A DNA stretch of 64,000 bases from Colletotrichum lupini (taxonomy: Eukaryota; Ascomycota; Sordariomycetes; Glomerellales; Glomerellaceae), in the NCBI RefSeq assembly GCF_023278565.1, contig NC_064675.1, forward strand, positions 6,262,001 to 6,326,000, written 5' to 3'. The notes beneath the pieces were generated by a model that saw only the letters and a program-made list of their open reading frames with translations, had not been told where the DNA came from and did not search any database. Shown here piece after piece: positions 56,225 through 64,000 of the stretch. Numbering within the stretch: the stretch's first letter is position 1; each line of letters begins with the position of its first letter. The position numbers and the translations under genes were made by a program.

Positions 56225-57929
56225 ATGTTGTCAAAGACACTTACACTTTTGGGGTTGACGGCGGCGGCATGCGCTAGGGTGCAGTTCTTGGCAAGTCTCA
56301 TATGATCTACAACAAGACTTCGGACCAATGTGTCTAACCTTTCTTGCCCAACAGGGAGTCGCGATATCAGGTGCCGACTTTGGCTGTGAGATTGATGTAG
56401 ACCCCTCCCTCGATATCTCATCTCATCCAACAATTCGAGACTAACTCGATGCCAGGGAAGCTGTCCAACGGGAAAAGTCCAGCTGCCTCTCAGCTCACTG
56501 GGAGGCGGCGACGGCGAAGGCCAGATGAACCACTTTGTCCAGAACGACAAGCTCAACATGTTTCGACTTCGTCAGTCTACTTGATTTCTCTCTCACCTTG
56601 AGAGTCTAATACTGACATCCAATACAACAGCCGTCGGATGGCAATTCCTCGTTAACAATCAACTAGGCGGCCAACTCAACGCCGCCAACCTTGGCAAATA
56701 CGACCAGATAATGCAAAAGTGCCTCGCGACCGGCGCGCACTGCATGCTCGACATACACAACTTCGCCCGCTGGAATGGCGGCATCATCGGTCAAGGCGGG
56801 CCGACAGACGACCAATTCGTGTCTCTATGGACGCAGCTCGCGACAAAGTACAAGGACAACGCCAACGTCGTCTTTGAAATCATGAACGAGCCGCACGACC
56901 TCGACGTCAAGCTCTGGGCGGCGACGTCCCAGAAAGTGGTGACCGCCATCAGGGGCGCCGGCGCGACGTCGCAGATGATTCTGCTACCTGGGACGAACTT
57001 CAATTCGGCCGAGTTCCTCGTCAGCAGCGGGAGCGCGGAGGCGTTGGCCGCGATTACGAACCCCGACGGAACGACGGATAATCTGATTATTGATGTGCAC
57101 AAGTATCTTGATCAGGATAACAGCGGCACGCACAGGCCCTGCACGACGGACAATGTCGAGAGTTTCAGGACGGTTGCTGAGTTCCTGAGGGCCAAGGGAC
57201 GAAAGGGGCTGGTCAGCGAAACGGGCGCCTCGAGCGATGCTTCGGTACGTCAATCGATTTCCTTGTTCTTTAATGGGTGATGTGACTAACGGAAGGATAC
57301 AGTGCTTCACAAGCTTCTGCGCCCAGAACACTTTCATCAACCATAACTCAGACGTCTTTATCGGCCTCGTGGGCTGGGCGGCCGGCAGCTTCAGCACCGA
57401 CTACGTCCTCAGCCTGACGCCCAAGAAGTCGGGCAACACATACACTGACAACAACCTGATGAAGCAGTGCGTCCTTGACACCTGGGCCAACACGGAGCAG
57501 AACGTCTCGACGCCTGCTACACCACCGGCAGCTTCATCATCGTCGTCATCGGCGGGAGCAGCAGTATCACAGCCCATCGCATCCTTGGTGCCGACGAAGC
57601 TTCCTGCTACTACCCCGTCCGCGTCGGCGGCTATTCCAACAGCTCCGAGCTCAGCTTCGAGCTCAGCTCCGACTTCGGCACCGCCACCTAGCAGCAGCGG
57701 CGGCGATGAAGAGGGCATCGCGCCCCCGACGACGATTGTGAGCATGCCGACCACGCTGCTGGTAGACCCTTCTACGCCGACACCACCGGCGGCAACCGGG
57801 GCTCGGAGCGGTAGGAATGGGACGACGACGACAACGAGCTCATCTCCTCTTCCGACGGCGGCGGGGTCGAGGCTAGGAGGGCTTGATAGTCTGTTGGGAC
57901 TCGGTTTGGCAGTCGCCTTCTTCCTGTAG
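56225..57929 (+). CDS. GH5 endo-beta-1,4-glucanase, secreted and probably GPI-anchored
   Basis: Five exons (56225-56290, 56355-56396, 56456-56570, 56631-57244, 57303-57929) splice to 1464 nt, or 487 residues. The first intron uses a GC donor (GCAAGT), the rest GT. Residues 1-17 are a signal peptide. The GH5 domain (about 19-320) shows FRLPVGW, MLDIHNFARWNG, the acid/base glutamate in EIMNEPHD (E161), VHKYLDQDNSGTH and the nucleophile in LVSETGAS (E271), a pattern of subfamily 5 cellulases. A long Ser/Thr/Pro/Ala linker and a hydrophobic end (LLGLGLAVAFFL) suggest a GPI attachment signal in place of a cellulose-binding domain. It should hydrolyse internal beta-1,4-glucan bonds at the cell surface. 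Confidence 0.92.
56291..56354 (+). other. GC-AG intron of the endoglucanase gene
   Basis: The donor is GCAAGT and the acceptor CAACAG. Reading through the junction instead gives a stop (ATATGA) within four codons, and splicing gives QFLGVAISGADFGC, the expected GH5 start. Confidence 0.8.
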
Positions 57930-58099
57930 AACCAAGTCATTGATATCTCGGAGATTAGCAGATAGGAAGAAAAGAAAACCAATCATCTGACTACCATCAA
58001 GGGCCAAAGAAAAAGTTGCCTCGAGGGAGATTCGAACCCCTAGAAATGGCAGACTATCCCGTTGGGACTCGGTCGGCAGTCACCTTCTTCCCACAGAAG
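57893..58099 (+). repeat. Direct repeat of about 40 bp: end of the endoglucanase gene copied downstream
   Basis: The segment 57893-57932, which covers the last codons and stop of the endoglucanase gene, recurs at 58061-58099 with one gap and about five mismatches. Both copies contain GTTGGGACTCGG and CCTTCTTCC. The spacing is about 168 bp. Confidence 0.75.
58021..58060 (-). pseudogene. tRNA-like 3' fragment (T arm) with downstream T run
   Basis: On the minus strand the sequence reads AGGGGTTCGAATCTCCCTCG, a box B-like T arm, then GAGGCAAC and a run of five T bases, as at the end of a Pol III gene. No matching 5' half is found; the sequence that should hold it is the duplicated endoglucanase end. 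I treat it as a relic. Confidence 0.35.
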
Positions 58100-58198
58100 C
58101 TGAGCCACCAGCACCACAATCACAGGTAAAATAACATAAGTATATCTACATGTATTATCGTGGGATACCTGTAAGCAAAAGAAAAATTAAAAAAAATA

Positions 58199-58318
58199 AA
58201 GACTCGAACTGGCAAAATGGCAGAATATGGTGCTTCCGCGAGACGCTGGGCGCGGAAGTCTTAAATAAATTTCAGTTTGCGATCTGTAGACGAGAGTCAC
58301 ACGCTAGACCAATCGGCC
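58199..58318 (-). pseudogene. tRNA-Pro-like 5' half and a separate T-arm-like fragment
   Basis: The minus strand from 58318 reads GGCCGATTGGTCTAGCG, matching the acceptor and D arm of fungal tRNA-Pro, then loses the fold after the anticodon 5' stem. About 70 bases later CCAGTTCGAGTC, followed by T runs, resembles a T arm. The two parts do not form one intact tRNA. Confidence 0.35.
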
Positions 58319-59162
58319 AACGTGGAGGGTCTCGCCTATCCCGACAGACAGACCAACTTTGCCCAGCTATAGGGGATGTGGAGTGTGCGTATTCCTTGAG
58401 CAACCGTGATGGCTTCCGGCATACTTTGGCGCCTGAGGTACCTTGCTATCCTACGCATCAGGGTATCTGATATTTCACGTTTCGCGTCCTTCCTTCTCTA
58501 TTTGTCTTGGCCCCCAGCCACCACTCTGCGTACTGTGATGCCACCCGCCTTCCAAGATGGAGCTCCCGTCATGGTGTTCTCTCCTCCATGGATGGATAGG
58601 AAGGGTACTTCTAAAGCGAGGATCACCACCAAAACCCCCCAAAGGCTCCAATACTCCATAGCGAACAGCTCTGAGGGTTCCAATGTCGAACTAGGAGTGT
58701 TGCTGATCATCAGGTCTCTAAGCCTAGTCTTGCCCCTCGCCGGCGTAAATGAAAGATTTCCTTGGTCGTAGAGGCGAGCCATCACAAAGGCCGCGTTGTT
58801 TGTTTACTTTCATTAGGTACCTTATGCTCCTACTTCGCGCCGGTAGCTCTACCCGGGATACGGATGGTAAGGTATCACATGGGTTAGCGCGAGCCACGTG
58901 ATCGAATTCGATTATACTCCTCGACAAAGTCGGAAGTCACCACGCACCTAGCAAGTGGGTATACGTTTCTCCTTCCCAAGTTCTTGCTCCACGGTGACGT
59001 ACCTGCCTCACCCAGATCAGACCTTCCTTCCCCAAGTTCCACCACCTGAATATACAACCCGAATACGCGGAGAATCGAAACCCTCATACACCCCTCCAAG
59101 TCAGTTCCTGCCACCAGCACAGCAGGCGCTCTCTAGGTCGGGGGTCAGGTCAAACTGTGGCG

Positions 59163-59260
59163 TGGGTGGTGGAGTGGTCCAAGGTCAACAATCAAAATGC
59201 CAACCAGCCTACTCGACGACAGGCTTAGCGAAGCACCCGAGTTCGAATCCCAGCATGAGC
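59163..59260 (+). pseudogene. Degenerate tRNA-Leu-like sequence
   Basis: GGTGGAGTGGTCCAAGG resembles the D arm of fungal tRNA-Leu, and CCGAGTTCGAATCCCAG at about 59237-59253 resembles a T arm with a damaged stem. The 3' acceptor strand CATGAGC lacks a full partner. Spacing fits a tRNA with a long variable arm or intron, so this is likely a decayed gene. Confidence 0.35.
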
Positions 59261-59445
59261 GCCAGAGATGTAGCCCCCAGTTCAGCACCGAGGGGGTGAA
59301 CTCTTTTACCTTCTTGCATCCATCGATATCTTTAGTACTTGGCCATTATAACGAGTTTGAATAGCAGAAGATGCAATGAGAGGTACAAAATTGTAACAGG
59401 ACAGGTGTGTCCAAGTCTATTATTATGAGTGGTGTTGTTTATTTT

Positions 59446-62400
59446 CTATTCATCCGCATCCTGCCTAAAGGCATCATGCTCCACATAGCGGCTGATAGCA
59501 GGCAAGAAAGCCTGCGCCTGGCGGAACTCGCCCAACTTCACCCTCATCTGATCCCACGCCATCAACACCGCCTGATCAGCACCATCATCCGTCTTGCGGT
59601 CCTCGACGAGCGGCAGCTTAGCATACCGCTGCGAAAAGTGCGTCAGCAGCACGCGGCGCGCGCCCATGTTGCTCGCCACCTTCAAAGCCTCGCCCAGCGT
59701 GCTGTGCTTCTTGGCCACCGCGTCGCCCATCTTGTCATTGTCAAAGGTGCTCTCGTGGATCAGCAGCGTCGCGCCCTTGCCGGCCTCAACGAGCCTCTCA
59801 CTGGGGCGGCAGTCGCCCGAGTAGGCGATCTTGAGGCCCGACGGCCAGGTCAGCACGCCGGCGTAGGCATCCTTGCAGTGGTTTACGGGGACCAGCTGAG
59901 CAGAGGCAAGGCGCGTAGGGCAGTCGGTGGGGAGGCGCCCCTCGTCGTGGGGGAAGAAGTGGCCCTTTCGGATGAGCTTGACGCGTCCGAAGGCGATGGG
60001 CTCGATGCGGCTGTACTCCATCAGGAAGTACTGCATGGCGGCGGGGCCAATGAGGCCTAGTTGAGGCTGGGGAGAGAGGTGGATGGTCGCTTCGTTCCAG
60101 GCGCGAAGGAAGCGTGCGGTTCCGAGGTGGTGGTCGGCGTGCATGTGGCTGATGAATATGCAGCGTGTCTCTTGAAGAATCTTGTTTGTTTCTTCGGCTC
60201 CGAACGTTCGTTGGAGCTGACCCAGGGTGTTCTCACCGCAGTCGAAGAGGTAGTTGCCGTACTGTGGTACCCGGACTAGGGTTGCCGAGACGTTGCGGTA
60301 CTTTGATGGCACAGCAGATCCGGTGCCGAGAGGGATGATCTCCGTGTCGCGATTCGGGATGTCCTTCTCCGCTTCCTCAATATCCTTGAGGAAGGCAGGT
60401 TCCTTGATCTTGTCTGCGGCTTCCTTGGCGAGTTTAATGACTCCCTCTTCCATTCCGTTGCCCTTAAACTTATTGTAGATTGGGGGAACAATCTCATCCT
60501 TGACGAGCTCATAGGCTGGCGACAGCTTCGCCTTCATGCCCACACGAGCAGTCTCCACGTTGGAGCCAATATGCGAAAGGTCCCGGACGGTGTTGTCGAA
60601 GGCAAGTTGCGGGAAGCGGTCAGGGTCGATCTGCCTCAGGTAGCCGTGGAGGATGGCATAGGAATCCAGCGCCAACATGTTGGGACTGGTATCGGTAGAC
60701 ATGACGAGATGCTGAACATCCGGTCGTTCCCTCATGAACTGTTGGATTCTCGGGTCGTCGATGACGGTCGGCCCAAGGATCCAGTTGAAGACGTGTACGC
60801 CATCCATCAAGTTTGCATTTTGCCACTCTGGTCTGCCAAGGAACGAGTCAATGTAGGATGCGTCTGCGATATCAATGACTGTGAAGCCCTGAGGCTTGAT
60901 CGGCGCCTCGAGAACCATCTCAGGCGTGACGGTGATACCATCCTTGCCCTGGACAGACACTCCGTCGGTGAGTTTCTTGTTGTCAGTGGGCTTAACACCC
61001 AATTCCTTCGCGGCAGCTGCATTGAACTTGCCTCTTCGGCCCTTGTTCTTTACGATATAGGTGACGGCAGTGTTTGAGATGGAGGCGCTAGGCAACTTCT
61101 CAACCGTGGCCGCCGGCCAAGGGTACCGCACCAGAACGTCAAGGTCAGGCACGGGTTCGTCGCCGCCCGGCATGGGACCTTGGTACTTCTTGATGTTGCC
61201 GTCTTCTCTGACGAAGATGGTGGCGGGAAGCTGGACCTGCGAAAGTTTCGTCTCGTACAGCTTGTCCATGGTCCAGCTGGAGTTGAACATGCTCTCAACA
61301 ACACCCTTGATCGCTTCCCGGTCAATGACGGCCTGCTCCTTGGCGGAAACAGCACCGGCTGGGTTCGCCAGGCCTTCATCTTCCGCCGTCATGACCTCGT
61401 GGCTTCTCTTACGGGACTGGTTGACATGATCGGAGGCGATGGGTACCTTCCACACCTGAATGAGCTCGTCCTGCCAGTCAGGAGTGGTGGCGTCGGGGTT
61501 GGCGATTCTCGGATCCTCGTACAGTTCGACGGCGCGAATCGGAAGTCCCTTTCTGAACACGAACCCTCTCGCTGTTGCGACAGAGTATGCGAGGTTCTGG
61601 GCACCGTGGATCTCAATCCGCTCGGGACCCTTGGCCGCGATCAATTTCTTTCCCGTGCCCTTCCTCGCCTGGTTCCTCTCGTGCACCTCTCTCCTGCTAC
61701 CGTCGAGAACGTCCGCGACTGTAAGCATCATGCCAATCATGCCGCCAGTGTTCTGCTGGATAGTTGCGCCCGAGATAAACATGACCTCCAGCTTGCCCAA
61801 GCTCACTTTACGTTGGCTCAGCGCTCGCTGTGTTCCTTCCGCAATATTGCCGAAGAGGTAGCGGCGCTGATCAAAGTGCAGCATCAGAGCTGGGCCCGTA
61901 TCCGCCGTCGGCGTCGCCGCGATCTGGAAGTAGTTCGTCATGGCGGCGCGGATGTCTTTCTTCTCTCCAGCCGGCGGTAACTTTGTATAGTGTGTCTGTT
62001 CCGTCTCTGGCCCCTGAATCAAGTCGGCACAGTAGATCCAAGAGTCTGGGATTTTCGCCGAGACTTTGTTCCAATTGGCCGGTATGCAGAAAACCCGCTT
62101 GTTGGGGAACGATTCTGGATCACCACGGACAACGTCTCTCCTAGCGATACCACCGGGATGCTTGTGTCCTACGATTGAGGCCAAGAAATCTGCCGTGGGC
62201 AGTGGGCGTGTGCCGCGTTTGTTGGTGTTCAGAGCGTATTTCTGCTGGAAGGGCTCGCGACGTTCTTTATTCCTGCCAAAAGGCTCGTCGTTCCTACGGT
62301 AGGGCCGGTCTCTGCGAAAAGGCTTCTCGTCGCGACGAAAGGGTTCGTCTCTGTCGTCCCTGCGAAAAGGCTCGTCTCGGTGGTAGCGTTCCTTATTCCT

Positions 62401-62889
62401 GCTAAAAGGCTCTTCGTATCGGCGGAAAGGCTTCTCGTCTCTGCGAAAGGACTCGTCTTTGCGGAAGGGTTCTGCTTCTCTGCCAAAGGGCTCGGCGTCT
62501 CGTCGAGAAAAAGCGGCGGACGGTGTCCTGGTAGAATTCGGGGTGGCGAGCGGGACGTCCTTATTGTAGGTTCGACGCTTGGCTCCGTTTTCTCTGTTGA
62601 TGAACCCAGTCTTTGCCTGCCGGGTATCGACAATATTCAGCTTGAACTTGGAATCAAACTTGCTGTCGACCCTGTTCTCGAACTTTGACTCAAAGGCGTC
62701 GGCCAAGGAATCTACAGGCTTTGGCTTCCTGTTATTGGATCGGCTGTGGTAGGACACTCGAGAGGAGACAGCTAGGAGGAACGGAGATGGCAGGGCTCTG
62801 GCTGAACCTTTCCGGGGAAACAGCGAGGTGTATGGGAAACAGTTATTCAATGTTTGCGCCACATGCCTTTGGGTATCTGGGCGGTACAT
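59446..62889 (-). CDS. TRZ1: Long-form tRNase Z (ELAC2/Trz1 type), 3'-tRNA processing endonuclease
   Basis: This single exon encodes 1147 residues. The N terminus is basic and Ser/Leu-rich, compatible with a mitochondrial presequence. Residues about 120-225 contain imperfect repeats of the type EPFRRDE and KPFRRD. The degenerate N-terminal beta-lactamase half (about 260-760, including RIEIHGAQNLAYSVATARG) is followed by the active C-terminal half (about 850-1120) with IIPLGTGSAVPSKYRN, the zinc-binding HMHADHH (H915, H917, D919, H920), YSGDCRPSE and LTHFSQRY. Long-form tRNase Z removes the 3' trailer from nuclear and mitochondrial pre-tRNAs before CCA addition. The length exceeds the roughly 830-1060 usual for the family, mainly because of the repeat region. 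Confidence 0.94.
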   Translation of the reverse strand: MYRPDTQRHVAQTLNNCFPYTSLFPRKGSARALPSPFLLAVSSRVSYHSRSNNRKPKPVDSLADAFESKFENRVDSKFDSKFKLNIVDTRQAKTGFINRENGAKRRTYNKDVPLATPNSTRTPSAAFSRRDAEPFGREAEPFRKDESFRRDEKPFRRYEEPFSRNKERYHRDEPFRRDDRDEPFRRDEKPFRRDRPYRRNDEPFGRNKERREPFQQKYALNTNKRGTRPLPTADFLASIVGHKHPGGIARRDVVRGDPESFPNKRVFCIPANWNKVSAKIPDSWIYCADLIQGPETEQTHYTKLPPAGEKKDIRAAMTNYFQIAATPTADTGPALMLHFDQRRYLFGNIAEGTQRALSQRKVSLGKLEVMFISGATIQQNTGGMIGMMLTVADVLDGSRREVHERNQARKGTGKKLIAAKGPERIEIHGAQNLAYSVATARGFVFRKGLPIRAVELYEDPRIANPDATTPDWQDELIQVWKVPIASDHVNQSRKRSHEVMTAEDEGLANPAGAVSAKEQAVIDREAIKGVVESMFNSSWTMDKLYETKLSQVQLPATIFVREDGNIKKYQGPMPGGDEPVPDLDVLVRYPWPAATVEKLPSASISNTAVTYIVKNKGRRGKFNAAAAKELGVKPTDNKKLTDGVSVQGKDGITVTPEMVLEAPIKPQGFTVIDIADASYIDSFLGRPEWQNANLMDGVHVFNWILGPTVIDDPRIQQFMRERPDVQHLVMSTDTSPNMLALDSYAILHGYLRQIDPDRFPQLAFDNTVRDLSHIGSNVETARVGMKAKLSPAYELVKDEIVPPIYNKFKGNGMEEGVIKLAKEAADKIKEPAFLKDIEEAEKDIPNRDTEIIPLGTGSAVPSKYRNVSATLVRVPQYGNYLFDCGENTLGQLQRTFGAEETNKILQETRCIFISHMHADHHLGTARFLRAWNEATIHLSPQPQLGLIGPAAMQYFLMEYSRIEPIAFGRVKLIRKGHFFPHDEGRLPTDCPTRLASAQLVPVNHCKDAYAGVLTWPSGLKIAYSGDCRPSERLVEAGKGATLLIHESTFDNDKMGDAVAKKHSTLGEALKVASNMGARRVLLTHFSQRYAKLPLVEDRKTDDGADQAVLMAWDQMRVKLGEFRQAQAFLPAISRYVEHDAFRQDADE
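62240..62530 (-). repeat. Imperfect repeat tract coding FRRDE-type units in tRNase Z
   Basis: On the minus strand the DNA repeats GAGCCTTTTCGCAG-like units many times, giving runs of EPFRRDE, KPFRRD and NKER in the protein. Unit spacing varies, so it is a degenerate tandem repeat. Confidence 0.75.
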
Positions 62890-63462
62890 GAAGTTGAAGG
62901 AGTGTGGGGAGCGCAGAAAAGGCTCACAAAAAGGGCAAAAAACGGGCGACGACCAAAAAAATTAACTGGTGGATATCAACACATTGGAGAAGGGGCAGCG
63001 TGCAGCTACGGAGAAAAAAAAATGATCGACTTGACTGGCTGGAATTTTGGTGACTGTTGCGGCGACGTGGGACGGGACGGGGAGTGACTACAGTCGGCCA
63101 AAAACTTTCCCACAGAAAAGGCTTTGGCGATAAGCGCTTATCAGATGCACGTGATTTCTTGTCAGATCTGCCTGAGATCTTTGGGGTGATTACATAATGC
63201 AACGGGCTATGAACATGGACATCGTGAATCTCGTTCTAAATTTGCCCATCTTCTAGGTATTCTAATCCCATAACCATTGACCCCATCGATGATGCCAACA
63301 CCTTGTGATGACACCAGCCAGTTTCTGTCCGCATCTCTCGCTAGAAAGTCAATCTTGCGAAAGCGCCCGTTCTTCGCCAAATAATTCCTTGAACGCCAAG
63401 TTCCTTTACTCTGACCGTCGACCAGCAATTTTGATGAACCCAAGTCTTCCAGTTAACCCCTC
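62890..63462. other. Upstream region of tRNase Z and downstream region of the last gene
   Basis: This 0.57-kb region is expected to contain the tRNase Z promoter. It is A-rich between 62930 and 63030. No gene or RNA is supported. Confidence 0.4.
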
Positions 63463-63927
63463 TTAATCTCTCCTCACAGGCCGCGAGAATGAGTACTTCT
63501 GATACTGCTGATTTCTTCCAAGAACAACCGCCACAACCTCCTCGGCAGACTTATACCGGAAGCCAGCCGCGGCACCTCTATCTCTCACGCTTGGCGATAA
63601 TGGTGCCGCCTGAATCGTCGTCGTAGACATGGTGACAACCTGCGCCGCCGTCCGGGGCAGCCATAACGCTTGTGTAGCTTGCCATCCAAGACCTGAAGCA
63701 CCGCCGCCGCTACGCTTCGCGTTCCCGGCAGTGTGGGTCGTGGTTCGGCTGCTGGCGGGGCCGAGTGGTTGCTGCATGTACCCCAACTCGGCCTGCTCTG
63801 CCGTGGTAGTGGAGAGTGTGGTGCTGCTCCGCTGCGGGAACTGGCTTCGGACTGTAGCGGCGCCGGGTAGGGTTGCGACGCCTCCGAGGAGGAGGAGGGC
63901 TGATGACGAGGAGCGGATTGCGCTCAT
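63463..63927 (-). CDS. Small predicted secreted protein, function unknown
   Basis: An open frame of 154 codons starts at the ATG at 63927. The first 24 or so residues (MSAIRSSSSALLLLGGVATL) look like a signal peptide, followed by a Ser/Thr/Ala-rich chain with few cysteines and no recognisable domain. Codon use on this strand is reasonable, and an unseen intron may alter the C-terminal part. It could be a small secreted protein or part of a longer gene. The call rests mostly on the signal-like start. Confidence 0.4.
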   Translation of the reverse strand: MSAIRSSSSALLLLGGVATLPGAATVRSQFPQRSSTTLSTTTAEQAELGYMQQPLGPASSRTTTHTAGNAKRSGGGASGLGWQATQALWLPRTAAQVVTMSTTTIQAAPLSPSVRDRGAAAGFRYKSAEEVVAVVLGRNQQYQKYSFSRPVRRD

Positions 63928-64000
63928 GATGTGATGAACTGGAGTTCTTGGCGGTTGACTGTGTTTTCCAAGATGTGTTTTTTTCTTTTCTTCCCTTGAG

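Larger units (their letters stand above)
57930..59445. other. Intergenic region with tRNA-like relics
   Basis: This 1.5-kb region between the endoglucanase and tRNase Z genes contains no protein-coding gene that I can support. It holds the duplicated endoglucanase end, two minus-strand tRNA-like relics near 58.0-58.3 kb and one plus-strand relic near 59.2 kb. Confidence 0.5.

Overview
The window is nuclear DNA of a filamentous ascomycete (Pezizomycotina). Short introns of 47-98 bp carry GT-AG ends and CTAAC/CTGAC-like branch sites, and a dispersed tRNA has an intron. The gene set is fungal, and two long AT-rich blocks carry the mutation signature of repeat-induced point mutation (RIP). A pectate lyase, a polyglycine-hydrolase-like protease and an endoglucanase suggest a plant-associated, possibly Sordariomycete, species. 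The sequence alone does not name it.

Layout. 1-22 kb is mostly housekeeping: a partial secreted amidase-like gene, a coiled-coil membrane protein, a 529-bp MITE-like element, a Vam7-type SNARE, an EB1 microtubule plus-end protein, the DRS1 RNA helicase and an App1-like phosphatidate phosphatase. From 21.9 kb a PL3 pectate lyase gene begins. It is cut by a complete, RIP-mutated Ty1/copia-type retrotransposon (22829-30246) and resumes in frame on the other side. 30.4-40.3 kb is a normal-GC island with an intron-bearing tRNA-Gln, a polyglycine-hydrolase-like protease, a cytochrome P450, a sugar-porter MFS transporter and a four-helix membrane protein. A second copy of the same retrotransposon, inverted, fills 40296-47629. 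From 49 to 64 kb there is an SDR mannitol dehydrogenase, an unknown membrane protein, a glyoxalase-like protein, a GPI-type GH5 endoglucanase, several tRNA-like relics, a long-form tRNase Z and a small predicted secreted protein.

The main event is transposition followed by RIP. Both elements have 202-205 bp LTRs and intact 5-bp target duplications (GGATG and ATAAG), so each break is exact and the 10-kb island has not been inverted by recombination between them. CpA and TpG are almost gone inside the elements while CpG survives. The mutation stops at the element edges, leaving both halves of the pectate lyase open. Exon structures were worked out by hand for the EB1, DRS1, P450, MFS, SDR, GH5 and PL3 genes, and every spliced total is an exact multiple of three. 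All functions are inferred from motifs and family knowledge; no database search was possible.
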